Shown one piece after another: positions 1 through 8,822 of a DNA stretch of 64,000 nt. Position 1 is the first letter of the stretch. Each line of letters starts with the position of its first letter. The notes under the pieces were generated by a model. That model had not been told where the DNA came from. It worked only from the letters and a program-made list of their open reading frames with translations, and searched no databases. The stretch spans positions 1,736,001 to 1,800,000 of the forward strand of contig NZ_JAAQRC020000001.1 in assembly GCF_019216885.1 (NCBI RefSeq). Reading direction: 5' to 3'. The DNA comes from Methylobacterium sp. SyP6R. GTDB taxonomy: Bacteria; Pseudomonadota; Alphaproteobacteria; Rhizobiales; Beijerinckiaceae. The position numbers and the translations under genes were made by a program.

Positions 1-1151
1 CGACGGTCGCCCTGATGGCGGCGCGCTCCATGGCGCCGTCGGCGCCGGTGCTGCTGCGGGCCTACAAGCAGGAATCGGAGATCGAGGTTTGGAAGCGGGC
101 GGCGGATGGCCGCTTCGTCCACCTCAAGACCTTCCCGATCTGCCGCTGGTCGGGCCAGCTCGGCCCCAAGACCCGCTCCGGCGACCGGCAGGCGCCGGAG
201 GGCTTCTATGCGGTGGCGGCCCGCCAGCTGAACCCGAACTCGGCCTATTACCTCTCCTTCGACGTCGGCTATCCCAACGCCTACGACCGGGCCCATGGCG
301 GCACCGGCTCGGCGCTGATGGTGCACGGCACCTGCTCCTCGGCCGGCTGCTTCGCCATGACCGACCGGCAGGTCGGCGAGATCTACGCGCTGGTGCGCGA
401 TGCGCTGGCCGGCGGGCAGGCGGCGTTCCAGTTCCAGGCCTTCCCGTTCCGGATGACCGCCCGCGCCCTGGCGCGCCACCGCACCGACCGGCACATCGCG
501 TTCTGGCGCCAGCTCAAGGAGGGCTCGGACCGGTTCGAGGCGACCGGCCGCGAGCCCTTGGTCGGCGTCGAGGGCGGGGCTTACGTCTTTGCCCCCTATC
601 CCGACCCGGCGGTCGAGGCCCTGGCGGTGGCACGGCGCAGCGAGGAGGAGGCCCGCATCCGGGCCCTGGTCGAGGGCGGGGTCGAGGCGGTGCGCACCAC
701 CTACGCCGATGGCGGCCAGCATCCGAGCTTCACCGCGATCCTCAAGCGCGCCCAGGTCCTCGGAGCCGTCACCAGCGCCATGGCCGGCCCGGCCTCTGTC
801 ACCAGCGCCACCGCCTACGCGCCCGACGGCGCCCCGGCGGCGAGCCCCTTCTCGGCCTTCATCGTGCCGGCCGGCTTCGGCGACGTCAGCCGGCCCGAAG
901 CCCTGGCCATGGCCGGCCGCGAGGTGGTGGTGATCCCGGCCCGCCGCCGCCCGGCCCCGCCGATCCACCCGATCCAGGTCGCGGCCGCCTTCGTGCCGGT
1001 CGCCTTCGTGCCCTTGCCGGTGATCGAGACCGAGCCGTCGCCGTTCTCGCGCCTGCGCCTGGCGGAGGAGCCCTCCCGCCTCACCCTCGCCGCCTCGCCC
1101 CAGCCGGCGAGGCCATTCTTCCTGACGGCGAAGTTCGCGGCGGTGCCGTAA
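1..1151 (+). CDS. L,D-transpeptidase family protein (YafK-like), 5' end cut
   Basis: Murein L,D-transpeptidase of the YkuD superfamily, expected to act in the periplasm on peptidoglycan peptides. The reading frame is open to the first base of the window, so the true start and any signal peptide probably lie upstream; the first internal ATG is at 15. Counting from that ATG, the catalytic signature sits near residues 104-116: His104 (MVHGTCSS), the Ser-Ala-Gly-Cys block with the presumed nucleophile Cys112, then FAMTD. This is the YafK-type spacing rather than the classical HxxxG...SHGC(I)R form. After about residue 190 the protein continues as a long Ala/Pro-rich tail without recognisable motifs. 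No partner gene is visible. Confidence in the family is good; the substrate is unknown. Confidence 0.8.
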   Translation, partial: TVALMAARSMAPSAPVLLRAYKQESEIEVWKRAADGRFVHLKTFPICRWSGQLGPKTRSGDRQAPEGFYAVAARQLNPNSAYYLSFDVGYPNAYDRAHGGTGSALMVHGTCSSAGCFAMTDRQVGEIYALVRDALAGGQAAFQFQAFPFRMTARALARHRTDRHIAFWRQLKEGSDRFEATGREPLVGVEGGAYVFAPYPDPAVEALAVARRSEEEARIRALVEGGVEAVRTTYADGGQHPSFTAILKRAQVLGAVTSAMAGPASVTSATAYAPDGAPAASPFSAFIVPAGFGDVSRPEALAMAGREVVVIPARRRPAPPIHPIQVAAAFVPVAFVPLPVIETEPSPFSRLRLAEEPSRLTLAASPQPARPFFLTAKFAAVP

Positions 1152-1283
1152 GGCGTCCGCGCGCTGTCCGGCCCGCCGGCCCGAACCGGTGATTCCTGTC
1201 GATCGGGCAGGAGGAGGGCTGCGTCGCCATGATCCCCGGTGACGAGATCCCCGGTGAGGAGCCACGGACAGCACGAGAGGGCG

Positions 1284-2240
1284 ATGGACCAAGCCGCATC
1301 TCACAGGCACTGCTCGCTCAAGTGTCTCCTCGCTGCGGCTTCGCGCGTCGCGGTGATCTATCGGCGGGGGCCGTCCGGGCAGACCTGTCTGATCCGCTGG
1401 GATCGCGCGCACGACACATTCGAGATCGGGCAGTGGTTCAAGGGGAGCGTCTATCCCGACCGGTCATCCCTGGCGCCCGATGGCGAGCACCTGCTGACCT
1501 TCATGGGCTCGTTCCGGCCGCCCTTCTCGACGTGGACGGTGCTCTCGCGTCCGCCGTACTTCACTGCCCTCGCGCTCTGGCCCAAGGGCGACACATGGGG
1601 CGGCGGCGGCACGTTCCTGTCGGACCGGACATTTGCCCTCCACCATGGCGCTTGGCCCGCCTCGCTCGGCCCCGGCTTCAGCATGCCCGAAGGCTTCACT
1701 CTCCTCCCGCCCGGTCCGGCGGCCGATGAGCGGATCGCACGCGCGGCCAGCCGGGATCCGCAGGCGTGGCGCCTGATCGAGGGCACGGGATCGCCCGCTC
1801 CGACGCAAGCCGTGACCTGCGATGGGCCATCCGGATTCAGGCTCCTTGCCGACTGGAAGGCCGATGACCCTCGCGAACCACGGCGATGGGAGCGGTGCGT
1901 CGAGGTGGTGCGGGGTGACCGGCATGTTCCGCTGGCGGGCGTCGGCTGGGCGGCCTTCGATGGAACCGGCGATCTGCTCCTCGCGCGGGGTGGCCGTCTG
2001 TTGCGCTGCATGGCCGACGACCTGCCCGCCGCTGTCGATGCGGGTGACGTGGTCGCGCGCTCGCGTCTTCTGGCCGACTTCACGGATCTGACGTTCCGGC
2101 CGCTCGCCGCGCCCTACGCGGCAGCTTCGCACGCGGATCGCCATCTGCCGGTCCTCGACAGCGTGACCAAAACCGATCGGCAGGCACGCAAGACGATGCG
2201 ACGGCTCATGAAGCGGCAAGCCGCGCGGAGCGATGGTTGA
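1284..2240 (+). CDS. conserved hypothetical protein
   Basis: About 318 residues with no recognised catalytic motif. I placed the start at the ATG at 1284, behind the purine-rich stretch gagaggg; an in-frame alternative start lies upstream at 1239. The sequence is rich in Trp and Gly and has repeating stretches such as LIRWDRAHDTF.IGQWFKG, followed by SLAPDGEHL, which read like a beta-propeller or WD-type structural protein that describes ordered blades. It has no signal peptide and no membrane segment. Its codon use matches the neighbouring genes and the frame is uninterrupted over nearly 1 kb, which is why I call it over the competing frames. Function is not assigned. Confidence 0.6.
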   Translation: MDQAASHRHCSLKCLLAAASRVAVIYRRGPSGQTCLIRWDRAHDTFEIGQWFKGSVYPDRSSLAPDGEHLLTFMGSFRPPFSTWTVLSRPPYFTALALWPKGDTWGGGGTFLSDRTFALHHGAWPASLGPGFSMPEGFTLLPPGPAADERIARAASRDPQAWRLIEGTGSPAPTQAVTCDGPSGFRLLADWKADDPREPRRWERCVEVVRGDRHVPLAGVGWAAFDGTGDLLLARGGRLLRCMADDLPAAVDAGDVVARSRLLADFTDLTFRPLAAPYAAASHADRHLPVLDSVTKTDRQARKTMRRLMKRQAARSDG

Positions 2241-2360
2241 GAGGCTCGTGCGGGACCAGGACGAGTGCCTGGCATGAAGCAGCAATGCGCGGATGTGCGG
2301 ATGATCGTGGGTCGAAGCGGCCGCCATCCGTCGCCGCCCCGCGAAGAGCGAGCCAAAAAA

Positions 2361-3629
2361 TTACCAATACAACTGCGCCCGCCCGATGAACGCATCCGCG
2401 TCGATGGTCCGGCGGTTGAAGTTCAGGCTCGTCGGCGAGGGCGAGGTGTGCGAGCGGACGTAGTCGAACACGAAGCGGATGTTGCGGTCCGGGTACCAGT
2501 TCACGCCGGCGGTGACGTCATGCTCGATGCCGCCGCGGATCGAGCGGTCCTCGAGGTCGATGGCGCTGTAGCGCAGGCCCAACTCGAACACCCCGGTGCC
2601 GCCGCGGCTGACGCGTTGCGCCTCCTCGACCTGCACGCCGCCGAACACCGCGTATTCGGTGGCATAGTTGGGGGCGATCTGGTAGCGGCGGCCCTTGCCG
2701 TTGAGGATCAGGCCGGCCTGGATGTAGCCGCCCTGGAAGCTCAACGACGGCGCACCACCGAAGCGGTCGATCGCGGTCAGGATGTACTCGGCCTGGAGCC
2801 GGAACGGCCCGGCCTGCCACGCCGCCTCGAGCCCGACGCGGCCGATGCTCGCCGCGTCGCGGATGCCGCCGGTATTCACGAATTGCCGCGCGAACAGGAA
2901 GGCCTCGGAGCGGCTCGACAGGGTGAGCGCGCTGCCGTCGTTCGGCAGCGAGCGGTAGCTGCCGGCGAGCCCGACATGCAGGACGTCGTACCCGTCCTCG
3001 CTGAGGTAGGGCGCGTAGGTGACCCGGGTGGTCGAGGCGATGCCCTGGTCGCCGATGGCGGCGTTGTTGATGTTGCCGCCGAACACGCTGGTCACCGCGG
3101 TCCAGTTCCGGCCGTAGGTCCCGACGGCGAAGCCGAAATTGCGGGCCGGCGCGAAGGCGTCGGCGAGCGAGCGCTCGGTGAACAGGGTGTTGTTGTCGGA
3201 GATCAGCTGGTCGAGGCTGAACGGCTCCTTCATGTTGCCGAGCGCGACGATGACGTTCTTGAACCCTTTGTAGGCGACGACCGCGTCGTTGATCGGCCGG
3301 TTCGGCTCGGCGAAATCGTACTGGAAGGCGAGTTCCAGCTCCTTGCCGAGGGTCAGGTAGCTCTCGATCCAGGAGCGGCGCACGGCGATCGGCGTGTCGA
3401 ACACCGTGCCGAAGCCGCGCTGCTGCACCCGCCCGGTGCCGAAATCGAGCTGCAGGCGCCCGCCGATCCGCAGGGTGGCGGCGTCGTCGGGGAATTTGAG
3501 GGTGATGCCCTTCTCGTCGATGGTCAGCTTTTCGCCGAAGGGGCCCGGCGGTCCCTCGATGGCGGCGGCGGGCAGACTGACGGACGCGAGCAGGAAGGCG
3601 GCGAGCGGCCAGGAACGGAGATGCGGCAT
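2361..3629 (-). CDS. outer-membrane porin, OprO/OprP-like
   Basis: Predicted beta-barrel porin of 422 residues. The start at 3629 gives a clean signal peptide (MPHLRSWPLAAFLLASVSLP, then AAA), preferred to the longer frame that reaches 3770. The mature part has alternating aromatic strands, e.g. LRIGGRLQLDFG near residue 55, WIESYLTLGKELELAFQYDF, and a C-terminal strand ending in Tyr-Trp, the aromatic residue recognised by the BAM machinery. The pattern matches phosphate-selective porins O and P, which carry anions or polyphosphate across the outer membrane, but the substrate cannot be read from sequence. It is divergent from the beta-propeller gene at 3806, with about 175 bp between the two starts. 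Confidence 0.82.
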   Translation of the reverse strand: MPHLRSWPLAAFLLASVSLPAAAIEGPPGPFGEKLTIDEKGITLKFPDDAATLRIGGRLQLDFGTGRVQQRGFGTVFDTPIAVRRSWIESYLTLGKELELAFQYDFAEPNRPINDAVVAYKGFKNVIVALGNMKEPFSLDQLISDNNTLFTERSLADAFAPARNFGFAVGTYGRNWTAVTSVFGGNINNAAIGDQGIASTTRVTYAPYLSEDGYDVLHVGLAGSYRSLPNDGSALTLSSRSEAFLFARQFVNTGGIRDAASIGRVGLEAAWQAGPFRLQAEYILTAIDRFGGAPSLSFQGGYIQAGLILNGKGRRYQIAPNYATEYAVFGGVQVEEAQRVSRGGTGVFELGLRYSAIDLEDRSIRGGIEHDVTAGVNWYPDRNIRFVFDYVRSHTSPSPTSLNFNRRTIDADAFIGRAQLYW

Positions 3630-3805
3630 GGACCGGGTCCTCGCGACGGGTGTCCGGATATCTGCCCGTTGTCGCGTGACGGCGATGCGACCATCGATGG
3701 GTCCGGTGACGATCGCCGGCCGATGTGGCGGGAGCGCCACGCGCGCGCGCGGGGAGAACCCTTGCGTCACCTCCGGGTTGTGTCGGGGACGATCGAGGAA
3801 CCGCC

Positions 3806-4858
3806 ATGCCCCCCGCCATCGACCGCCGCACCTGCCTGTCCGGCCTCGCCGCCCTCGCCCTGAAGATCGGCTCCGCCCGGGCCCAGACCGGTCCGATCCC
3901 GAGCGGAGACCCCCGGACCGGCGAAGCCGGCCGCTCCGACACGCTCCTGGTGATGGAGAAGGGCGACCGCGCCTTGAGCTTCTACGAGCTCGCCAGCGGC
4001 CGGCGCACCGGCCGGGTCGAGCTGCCGGGAGAGTACCCGCACGAATTCGTCGTCGACCGGGCCGGGGCGCGCGCCTACGCGGCCCTCTACGGCGCCAAGT
4101 CCTCGACCACGCCGGGCCCGGGGGGACATGCCGTCTTCGTCGTCGATCTCGCCGCGCGGAGCCTCGCCCGTACGATCGACTGCGGGCCGTTCCGGCGCCT
4201 GCACGGGATCCGGCTCGACGCGAAGGACCGGCTGTTCGTGCTGAGCGAGGACCGCGACGTGCTCCTCGGCTTCGACGCGCCGGAGCGGGCCGAGCGGCCG
4301 GACCGGGCGGTGGCGACCGGCGGCCTCAAGGGCCACCTCTTCTCGCTGTCGCGGGACGGCGAGACGGCCTACGTCGCCAACATCCTGTCGAACACCGTGA
4401 GCCGGGTCAGGCCTTTCGCGCCGGCCGAGAGCCCGCGCCTCGCCGCGACCGGGCTGTGGCCGGAGGGCAACGCCCTCTCCCCCGACGAGGCCACGCTCTA
4501 CGTCGCCAACCGCCGCAGCGCGACGCTGACCGCGCTCGCCGCCGAGGCGATGACGGTCGCCCGCTCCGTGCCGACGCGGGGGGATGTGGTGCGGGTCGAT
4601 TGCGGGCCGGAGGGCGACCTGATCCTGGCGAACTACGCCGAGAAGAGCCTGTCGCTCCTCGATCCGGCGCTTAAGGAGATGGCGGTGGTGCCGCTCGGGG
4701 CCGCGCCGGTGGCGCTCGCCCGCCACCCGTCGAGCCCGCTGGCCTTCGCGGCCCTGGAGGACGACCGCATCGCGGTCGTCGACCTCGACGCGCGGCGCGT
4801 CCAGGGCACTCTCGCCACCGGACGCGAGCCGGACGTGATGGTGGTGCTGCCGGGATGA
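3806..4858 (+). CDS. exported YncE-like beta-propeller protein
   Basis: A 350-residue protein made of repeated blades typical of the YncE / lactonase-like seven-bladed propeller group: LLVMEKGDRALSFYEL, VVDRAGARAYAALYG, LSRDGETAYVANIL, LSPDEATLYVANRR and so on. The start at 3806 leaves an N-terminus DRRTCLSGLAALALKIG..ARAQ with a twin Arg and an AxA-type cleavage site, which suggests Tat export to the periplasm. Blades often end in the VAN motif seen in YncE proteins. No catalytic residues are evident, so it may be a binding or scaffold protein. It lies next to a divergent porin, so the two may share an envelope role. Confidence 0.75.
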   Translation: MPPAIDRRTCLSGLAALALKIGSARAQTGPIPSGDPRTGEAGRSDTLLVMEKGDRALSFYELASGRRTGRVELPGEYPHEFVVDRAGARAYAALYGAKSSTTPGPGGHAVFVVDLAARSLARTIDCGPFRRLHGIRLDAKDRLFVLSEDRDVLLGFDAPERAERPDRAVATGGLKGHLFSLSRDGETAYVANILSNTVSRVRPFAPAESPRLAATGLWPEGNALSPDEATLYVANRRSATLTALAAEAMTVARSVPTRGDVVRVDCGPEGDLILANYAEKSLSLLDPALKEMAVVPLGAAPVALARHPSSPLAFAALEDDRIAVVDLDARRVQGTLATGREPDVMVVLPG

Positions 4859-4887
4859 CGGATGCGGGCCCCTGTCGGGGCCCGGAT

Positions 4888-4989
4888 GGAGCATTTTCCG
4901 ACGAAGCGGAAACCGGTCCGTCGTAGAAAATGCCGCAAACTCAAAGACCGGGAGTACTTCACGATCGCCGCGATCGTGAAGTACTCCCG
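4888..4989 (+). repeat. intergenic repeat family, copy A
   Basis: Starts with GGAGCATTTTCCGACGAAGC, contains ACCGGTCCGTCG and GAAAATGC (itself an inverted partner of GCATTTTC), and ends in a perfect 18-19 bp hairpin (4950-4967 with 4971-4988, 3-nt loop). Copies B (23471-23571, opposite strand) and C (34359-34460) share the core but carry different, equally well-paired stems. It fills the gap between the propeller gene and the GcrA-like gene, so it may also end transcription. Confidence 0.8.
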
Positions 4990-4992
4990 ACA

Positions 4993-6150
4993 TCAGGCCG
5001 CCCGCATCGGCCGCTTCGGCGGCTCGAACACGGTGGCGTAGTGGGTGTGGCACCAGCGCTTGCCGGTGAGCACCCGGCAGCCGCAGACGCGCTTCGACTC
5101 GATCGCCGTGCCGTCGCCGTCGGCCCAGAGCGGGAAGGTGCAGTCGAGGAGGCCCGCCTTGAGGAACAGCACCCCGTCGCCGCCATCGGCCGCCGCCGCC
5201 GGCACCCGGCGGGACATCGGCAGCGCCACGATGCTGCCGCCCTCGGCCGTCTCGGCCATGGCGGGAGCGGCCATCACGGGCTCGGGAGCCGCCTGGACGA
5301 CCGGGGCGACCGGACGGACAGGCGCCTCGACGGGGCGCGGCGGAGTCTGCACCCGGGGGGCCTCGGGCCTGGCTGCCACTGCCGGGGCGGCCTTCGGGGC
5401 GGGCGGCGCCTTGCGGGACGGCGCCGTGTTGGCGGCCAGGAACGCCCGGGTGGCCTCCTCGAGGGCGCGTGCGCTCATCACCGGCGCCTCGACGCGGGGT
5501 GCCGGCGGCGCGACCGCCGGCTTGGCGACCGGCTTCTCGGCGACCGGCTTCTCGGCGACCGGCTTCTGGACGGGCTTGGTGAAAGCTGCCGCCGGTTGGG
5601 CGACCGGCGCCGCCGCGGGCTTGGCGACCGGAGTCTTGGCGACCGGAGTCTTGGCGATCGGCGTCTTGGCGACCGGAGGCTTGGCCGGGGCCGCCTTGGT
5701 CACGACCTTGGTGGAGACGGGAGCGGCCTCCGCGGTCAGGATCCGGGAAGGCAGGATCCTGGGGGCCGCCTTGACGGGTTCGGCCTTGGCGGCCTCCGCT
5801 CTGGCAGGCTCGATCTTGGCAGGCTCCACCTTGGCGACGGCCTGGACCGGCTCTGCCCGCACGGGCTCGACCCAGGCGGCCTGCTCTACCCTGGCGGGGG
5901 CGGCAGGAACTGCCGCCGCCTTGACCTCCGGAGCCTTGATCTCCGGAGACTTCATTTCCGGAGACTTGGCCGCCGCGGCCTTCTCGGCCGCCTTGGCCTG
6001 CTGCCGCGCCAGGGCGGCCTGCGCGACACGGCCGATCACATCGGTGACCGTCGTGCCGATCGCGCCGGCGATCTCCGCCGGGTCACGTCCATCGATCCAC
6101 AGCGCGACCGCCTTCTCGGTCGCCTCAGCCGTCCACACCGCGTCGTTCAT
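4993..6150 (-). CDS. GcrA-like cell-cycle regulator with long Pro/Ala/Lys linker
   Basis: 385 residues from the ATG at 6150. The N-terminal 50 residues (VWTAEATEKAVALWIDG, AEIAGAIG, VTDVIGRVAQAAL) match the helix-turn-helix of GcrA, the alphaproteobacterial sigma70 cofactor that binds methylated promoters. A very long low-complexity linker follows (about residues 60-290) with short tandem units such as PVAKTPIAKTPVAK and PVAEKPVAEKPVAK. The C-terminal 60 residues (AGLLDCTFPLWAD, CGCRVLTGKRWCHTHY) match the GcrA RNA-polymerase-contact region with its Cys/His set. Classical GcrA is about 170 residues, so this is an expanded relative, perhaps not the essential copy. The family is well supported; its DNA targets are inferred. 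Confidence 0.75.
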   Translation of the reverse strand: MNDAVWTAEATEKAVALWIDGRDPAEIAGAIGTTVTDVIGRVAQAALARQQAKAAEKAAAAKSPEMKSPEIKAPEVKAAAVPAAPARVEQAAWVEPVRAEPVQAVAKVEPAKIEPARAEAAKAEPVKAAPRILPSRILTAEAAPVSTKVVTKAAPAKPPVAKTPIAKTPVAKTPVAKPAAAPVAQPAAAFTKPVQKPVAEKPVAEKPVAKPAVAPPAPRVEAPVMSARALEEATRAFLAANTAPSRKAPPAPKAAPAVAARPEAPRVQTPPRPVEAPVRPVAPVVQAAPEPVMAAPAMAETAEGGSIVALPMSRRVPAAAADGGDGVLFLKAGLLDCTFPLWADGDGTAIESKRVCGCRVLTGKRWCHTHYATVFEPPKRPMRAA

Positions 6151-6287
6151 TTCCAAGGGGGCTCTGTTCCAGTTCGAATCGGAAAGGCGGGATATACGGT
6201 GAGTCTGGTCACCAAGTCCCTTCTCTTGACGCAAGGGTGGGCTGCGACCGATCGCCAGCCCGCCCCGTTCGCGGCCACGCTCTCGCC

Positions 6288-7556
6288 TCAAACCGGCGTC
6301 CGGGCCGATTCGATGCCCGGATCCGCGCCAGCCGGGCGATGCGCGGCCTCTGTCTTCTCATCCGTGCGGTGCGCGGCCTGCTTCGCCTTCAACGCCTGCG
6401 CCGCCCGCGCGTAGCCGCCATCCTCGCCGTCGACGAAGTGGACGTGGTCGCGCAAGGCCGCGACCGGGGTGATGCAGGTGGTGAGCGCCGCGGCTTGGCG
6501 GTGCAGGCCGAACCGCACCAGCCCCGCCGCCTCGGCCGCCTCCAGCCGCGCCTCGATCCGCGCCGCGAGATCGGGCCCGCAATCGACGGTCATGCGCAGG
6601 CCGTCGTCGTATTTCCGGAAATCGGCATTCGCCACCAGTTCGTCGAGGTAGCGCGGGGCCGAGAAGCCGCCGACCCGCAGGCCGAAGCGGAAGATCAGGT
6701 GGGCGAGGATCGTCGCACCGAGGAGGTGGAGGCGCCGCAGCAGCAGGGAGCCCCACAGGGGCCCGCGCGCCCGCACCTCGTGGGAGAAGCCGGGCGGCGG
6801 CCAGCGTAAGCGCGGCCCGCCCGGCGGCAGGGGATGGCCGCGGGCCGGCGCCTCGGCCGCGAGCCGCACCACGTCGGCGATCGCCGCCCGCGCGGCGTCC
6901 CGGTCGGCGCCCTCGGCCGCCACCACCAGGATCGACAGGATCAGGCCGTGGCGCGCCCTCGCCGGCTCGAACCGGCAGGTCAGCCCGGTCAGATCCGGCT
7001 GCGTGCCCGCCGGCGCCGGGGCGACCGCGTAGAGCCCCTGCTTCAGGGCGCGCTCGGCGAAGGCGAGGCCGCCGCCCATGAACATCGCGTAGGCGACGTC
7101 CGGCGACGGCGCATAGCGCGCCACCTCGACCGCGTGCCCGGCCGCCCGGATCGCCGCCACCGGCACCAGGGCGGCGCGTAAGGACAGCCCCATCGCGTCG
7201 CGGGCCCAGGTCACGGTCGCGGCGAGCGCCTCTCGCGCCGCCGCTTCCTCCCCCGGCGCGACCAGCACGCTCGCCCCGTCGCCGCCGAACACGAAAGGCA
7301 AGTCTCGGGGCATCCCGCGCCGCCCCAGCGCGTTGCGCAGGGCCGCGATCACCGCCGCCCCGACGAAGTTCACCGCCCGGTAGCGCCCCGCCGCGATGGC
7401 GCCGGTCGAATCGACCACGTCGGTGACCGCCACCCACCAGCCGTCCGGGACGGCGCAATAGTGTGCGTCCTCGAGGATACTGAGGAAGTCGGTCGCCGGA
7501 GTGAGGTCGGCGTAGCGGAAGCCGTCTGCGGGCTCCGGGGGCGTCGGTGTCTCCAT
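6288..7556 (-). CDS. DUF3095 domain-containing protein
   Basis: About 422 residues, covering the full length of the DUF3095 family. I chose the ATG at 7556 over the TTG nine bases upstream. Recognisable blocks are the N-terminal LEDAHYCAVPDGWWVAVTDV (D.V.ST follows), then VFGGDGASVLVAP, and a C-terminal YLDELVANADFRKYDDGLRM. The DV-ST and FGGDG elements resemble the two metal-binding Asp positions of class III nucleotidyl cyclases, and the family has been noted as adenylate-cyclase-like; activity is not proven. No signal peptide or membrane span is seen. It is transcribed toward the GcrA-like gene with a gap of about 137 bp. Confidence 0.8.
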   Translation of the reverse strand: METPTPPEPADGFRYADLTPATDFLSILEDAHYCAVPDGWWVAVTDVVDSTGAIAAGRYRAVNFVGAAVIAALRNALGRRGMPRDLPFVFGGDGASVLVAPGEEAAAREALAATVTWARDAMGLSLRAALVPVAAIRAAGHAVEVARYAPSPDVAYAMFMGGGLAFAERALKQGLYAVAPAPAGTQPDLTGLTCRFEPARARHGLILSILVVAAEGADRDAARAAIADVVRLAAEAPARGHPLPPGGPRLRWPPPGFSHEVRARGPLWGSLLLRRLHLLGATILAHLIFRFGLRVGGFSAPRYLDELVANADFRKYDDGLRMTVDCGPDLAARIEARLEAAEAAGLVRFGLHRQAAALTTCITPVAALRDHVHFVDGEDGGYARAAQALKAKQAAHRTDEKTEAAHRPAGADPGIESARTPV

Positions 7557-7611
7557 CCCTGCCAAACGTTCGTCGATGCGGCGGTGTTTCCTTCAGGGAC
7601 GCCGGGGGGCC

Positions 7612-7884
7612 TTAAGCCATCCCCAGCGCCTGCATGTACAGCTCCAGGATCGCCTCTTCCTCCTGGCGCTCCGAATGGTCCTTCTTGCGCAGGCGCAGGA
7701 TGGTGCGGACCGCCTTCACGTCGAAGCCGCGGCCCTTGAGCTCGAGCATCACGTCCTTGATGTCGCCCTGGAGGCCGGCCTTCTCCTCCTCCAGGCGCTC
7801 GATGCGCTCGATGAACTGCTTGAGCTCCTCGGCGGCGACGCCCGACGAGGCGACGTCGGCGTCCGGCATGCTGTGCGCGTTCAT
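7612..7884 (-). CDS. gapR: GapR-family nucleoid protein (DUF2312)
   Basis: 90-residue homologue of GapR, the alphaproteobacterial protein that binds overtwisted, AT-rich DNA ahead of replication forks and helps topoisomerases. The body [64 protein letters not shown] is the hallmark long antiparallel coiled coil with basic patches. Family length is about 80-90 residues, so it is intact. The N-terminal 15 residues are Ala/Ser-rich and variable. The upstream region carries a perfect 18-bp tandem duplication (7898-7933). It sits in a gene neighbourhood conserved in Rhizobiales (DUF1244, N-formylglutamate amidohydrolase, DUF1036, pyruvate kinase). Confidence 0.93.
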   Translation of the reverse strand: MNAHSMPDADVASSGVAAEELKQFIERIERLEEEKAGLQGDIKDVMLELKGRGFDVKAVRTILRLRKKDHSERQEEEAILELYMQALGMA

Positions 7885-7897
7885 TCACGGTCTCCTT

Positions 7898-7933
7898 GCC
7901 GATGGGTCTGTCGTGGCCGATGGGTCTGTCGTG
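7898..7933. repeat. 18-bp perfect tandem duplication upstream of gapR
   Basis: GCCGATGGGTCTGTCGTG occurs twice head to tail (7898-7915, 7916-7933), starting 14 bp upstream of the gapR start codon. It lies in the leader or promoter, so it could be a duplicated binding site or a recent slippage event. Confidence 0.85.
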
Positions 7934-8137
7934 CCGCCGGGGGCGGACGCGGCCATCAGGCACCCCAACCCACTGACGGATGGCGGCCTTCGCGGCGCGC
8001 CCTCCCGGATCTTGATAGATGCGCAACCTTACCGAGTTCTTGCGCGTCCGGATTCGGGGTGGTCCGATCCCATCGGGATTCGTTCGCCAACCGCCCGGCG
8101 CGCGGCTGTTCGGCACGAGGAGGAGGCGCGGGTTTCC

Positions 8138-8405
8138 CCTCTCCCCGACAGATCCCGGGCTTGCCCGGGATCTGCAAGCGCTAGACGAAGTCGGGCCTGC
8201 CCGACTTCGTTGCGGGGAGAGGCCTGAGCTCCGAAGGGGCTCAGGAAGCCCGCGCAGCGAACCGCAGGTTCGCCGCGGGGGAGAGGGGGGTGTTTCCGCA
8301 GGAGCCTCACGCGTCGAGACCCCCTCACCCTCGCTCCGGCTTTCGCCTCCGCTTGCTGTGTTCCCTGAACGGGAACACAGCCCTCTCCCCGCCCGCGGGG
8401 AGAGG
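8138..8405. repeat. block of nested intergenic palindromes
   Basis: The 577-bp gap between gapR and the DUF1244 gene has no convincing gene. Its centre is packed with hairpins. An outer 10-bp stem (8138-8147 with 8213-8222, CCTCTCCCCG / CGGGGAGAGG) encloses two 12-bp hairpins with 2-nt loops (8149-8160/8163-8174 and 8185-8196/8199-8210). Downstream are CCTGAGC..GCTCAGG, GCGAACC..GGTTCGC, a 10-bp stem at 8356-8365/8371-8380, and an 11-bp stem at 8382-8392/8395-8405 that repeats the CTCTCCCC motif of the outer stem. This looks like a mosaic of short palindromic repeats. Confidence 0.8.
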
Positions 8406-8461
8406 AGAGAACCCACGCCACATCTTTCCCCGGACGGCCCTGCCCCGCGCGGGCGGACCCC

Positions 8462-8767
8462 TCAATGCGTCTCCGCCCGCGCCGCGAAGGCGGCCGCCTG
8501 CTCGGGCGTCGCTTCGTTCTGGTGGCGCGCCTTCCACGCGTCGTAGGGCATGCCGTAGACGTGCTCGCGGCTCTGGTCCTTCGTGAGGGGCAGGCCGCGG
8601 GCGTCGGCCGCGTCCTTGAGCCAGTTCGACAGGCAGTTCCGGCAGAACCCGGCGAGGTTCATCAGGTCGATGTTCTGCACGTCGGTGCGCCCCTGGAGGT
8701 GCGACACCAGGCGGCGGAAGACCGCGGCCTCGAGTTCGGTGCGGGTGGTCTCGTCGATGCCGTCCAT
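8462..8767 (-). CDS. DUF1244 domain-containing protein
   Basis: 101 residues, the full length of the DUF1244 family of small soluble proteins. Diagnostic stretches are LVSHLQGRTDVQNIDLMNLAGFCRNCLSNW and the C-terminal EHVYGMPYDAWKARHQ. The FCRNCL pair of cysteines is conserved in the family and might bind metal, but no function has been established. Genes of this family commonly lie beside N-formylglutamate amidohydrolase and gapR in Rhizobiales, as here: the amidohydrolase stop is only about 55 bp from this start codon and both genes are on the same strand. Confidence 0.88.
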   Translation of the reverse strand: MDGIDETTRTELEAAVFRRLVSHLQGRTDVQNIDLMNLAGFCRNCLSNWLKDAADARGLPLTKDQSREHVYGMPYDAWKARHQNEATPEQAAAFAARAETH

Positions 8768-8822
8768 CGAAAAATTCCTCAGATCCAGTGCAAACGGGAA
8801 GTCGGGGCGCGCGCCCGTCCGG

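Noticed and set aside
2265..3863. 532-codon open frame antisense to the porin
   Set aside because: No recognisable domain; the porin frame has signal peptide, strands and terminal aromatic residue.
4930..6414. 494-codon open frame antisense to the GcrA-like gene
   Set aside because: Consists of LGDRRLGD-like repeats produced by reading the PVAK repeats backwards.
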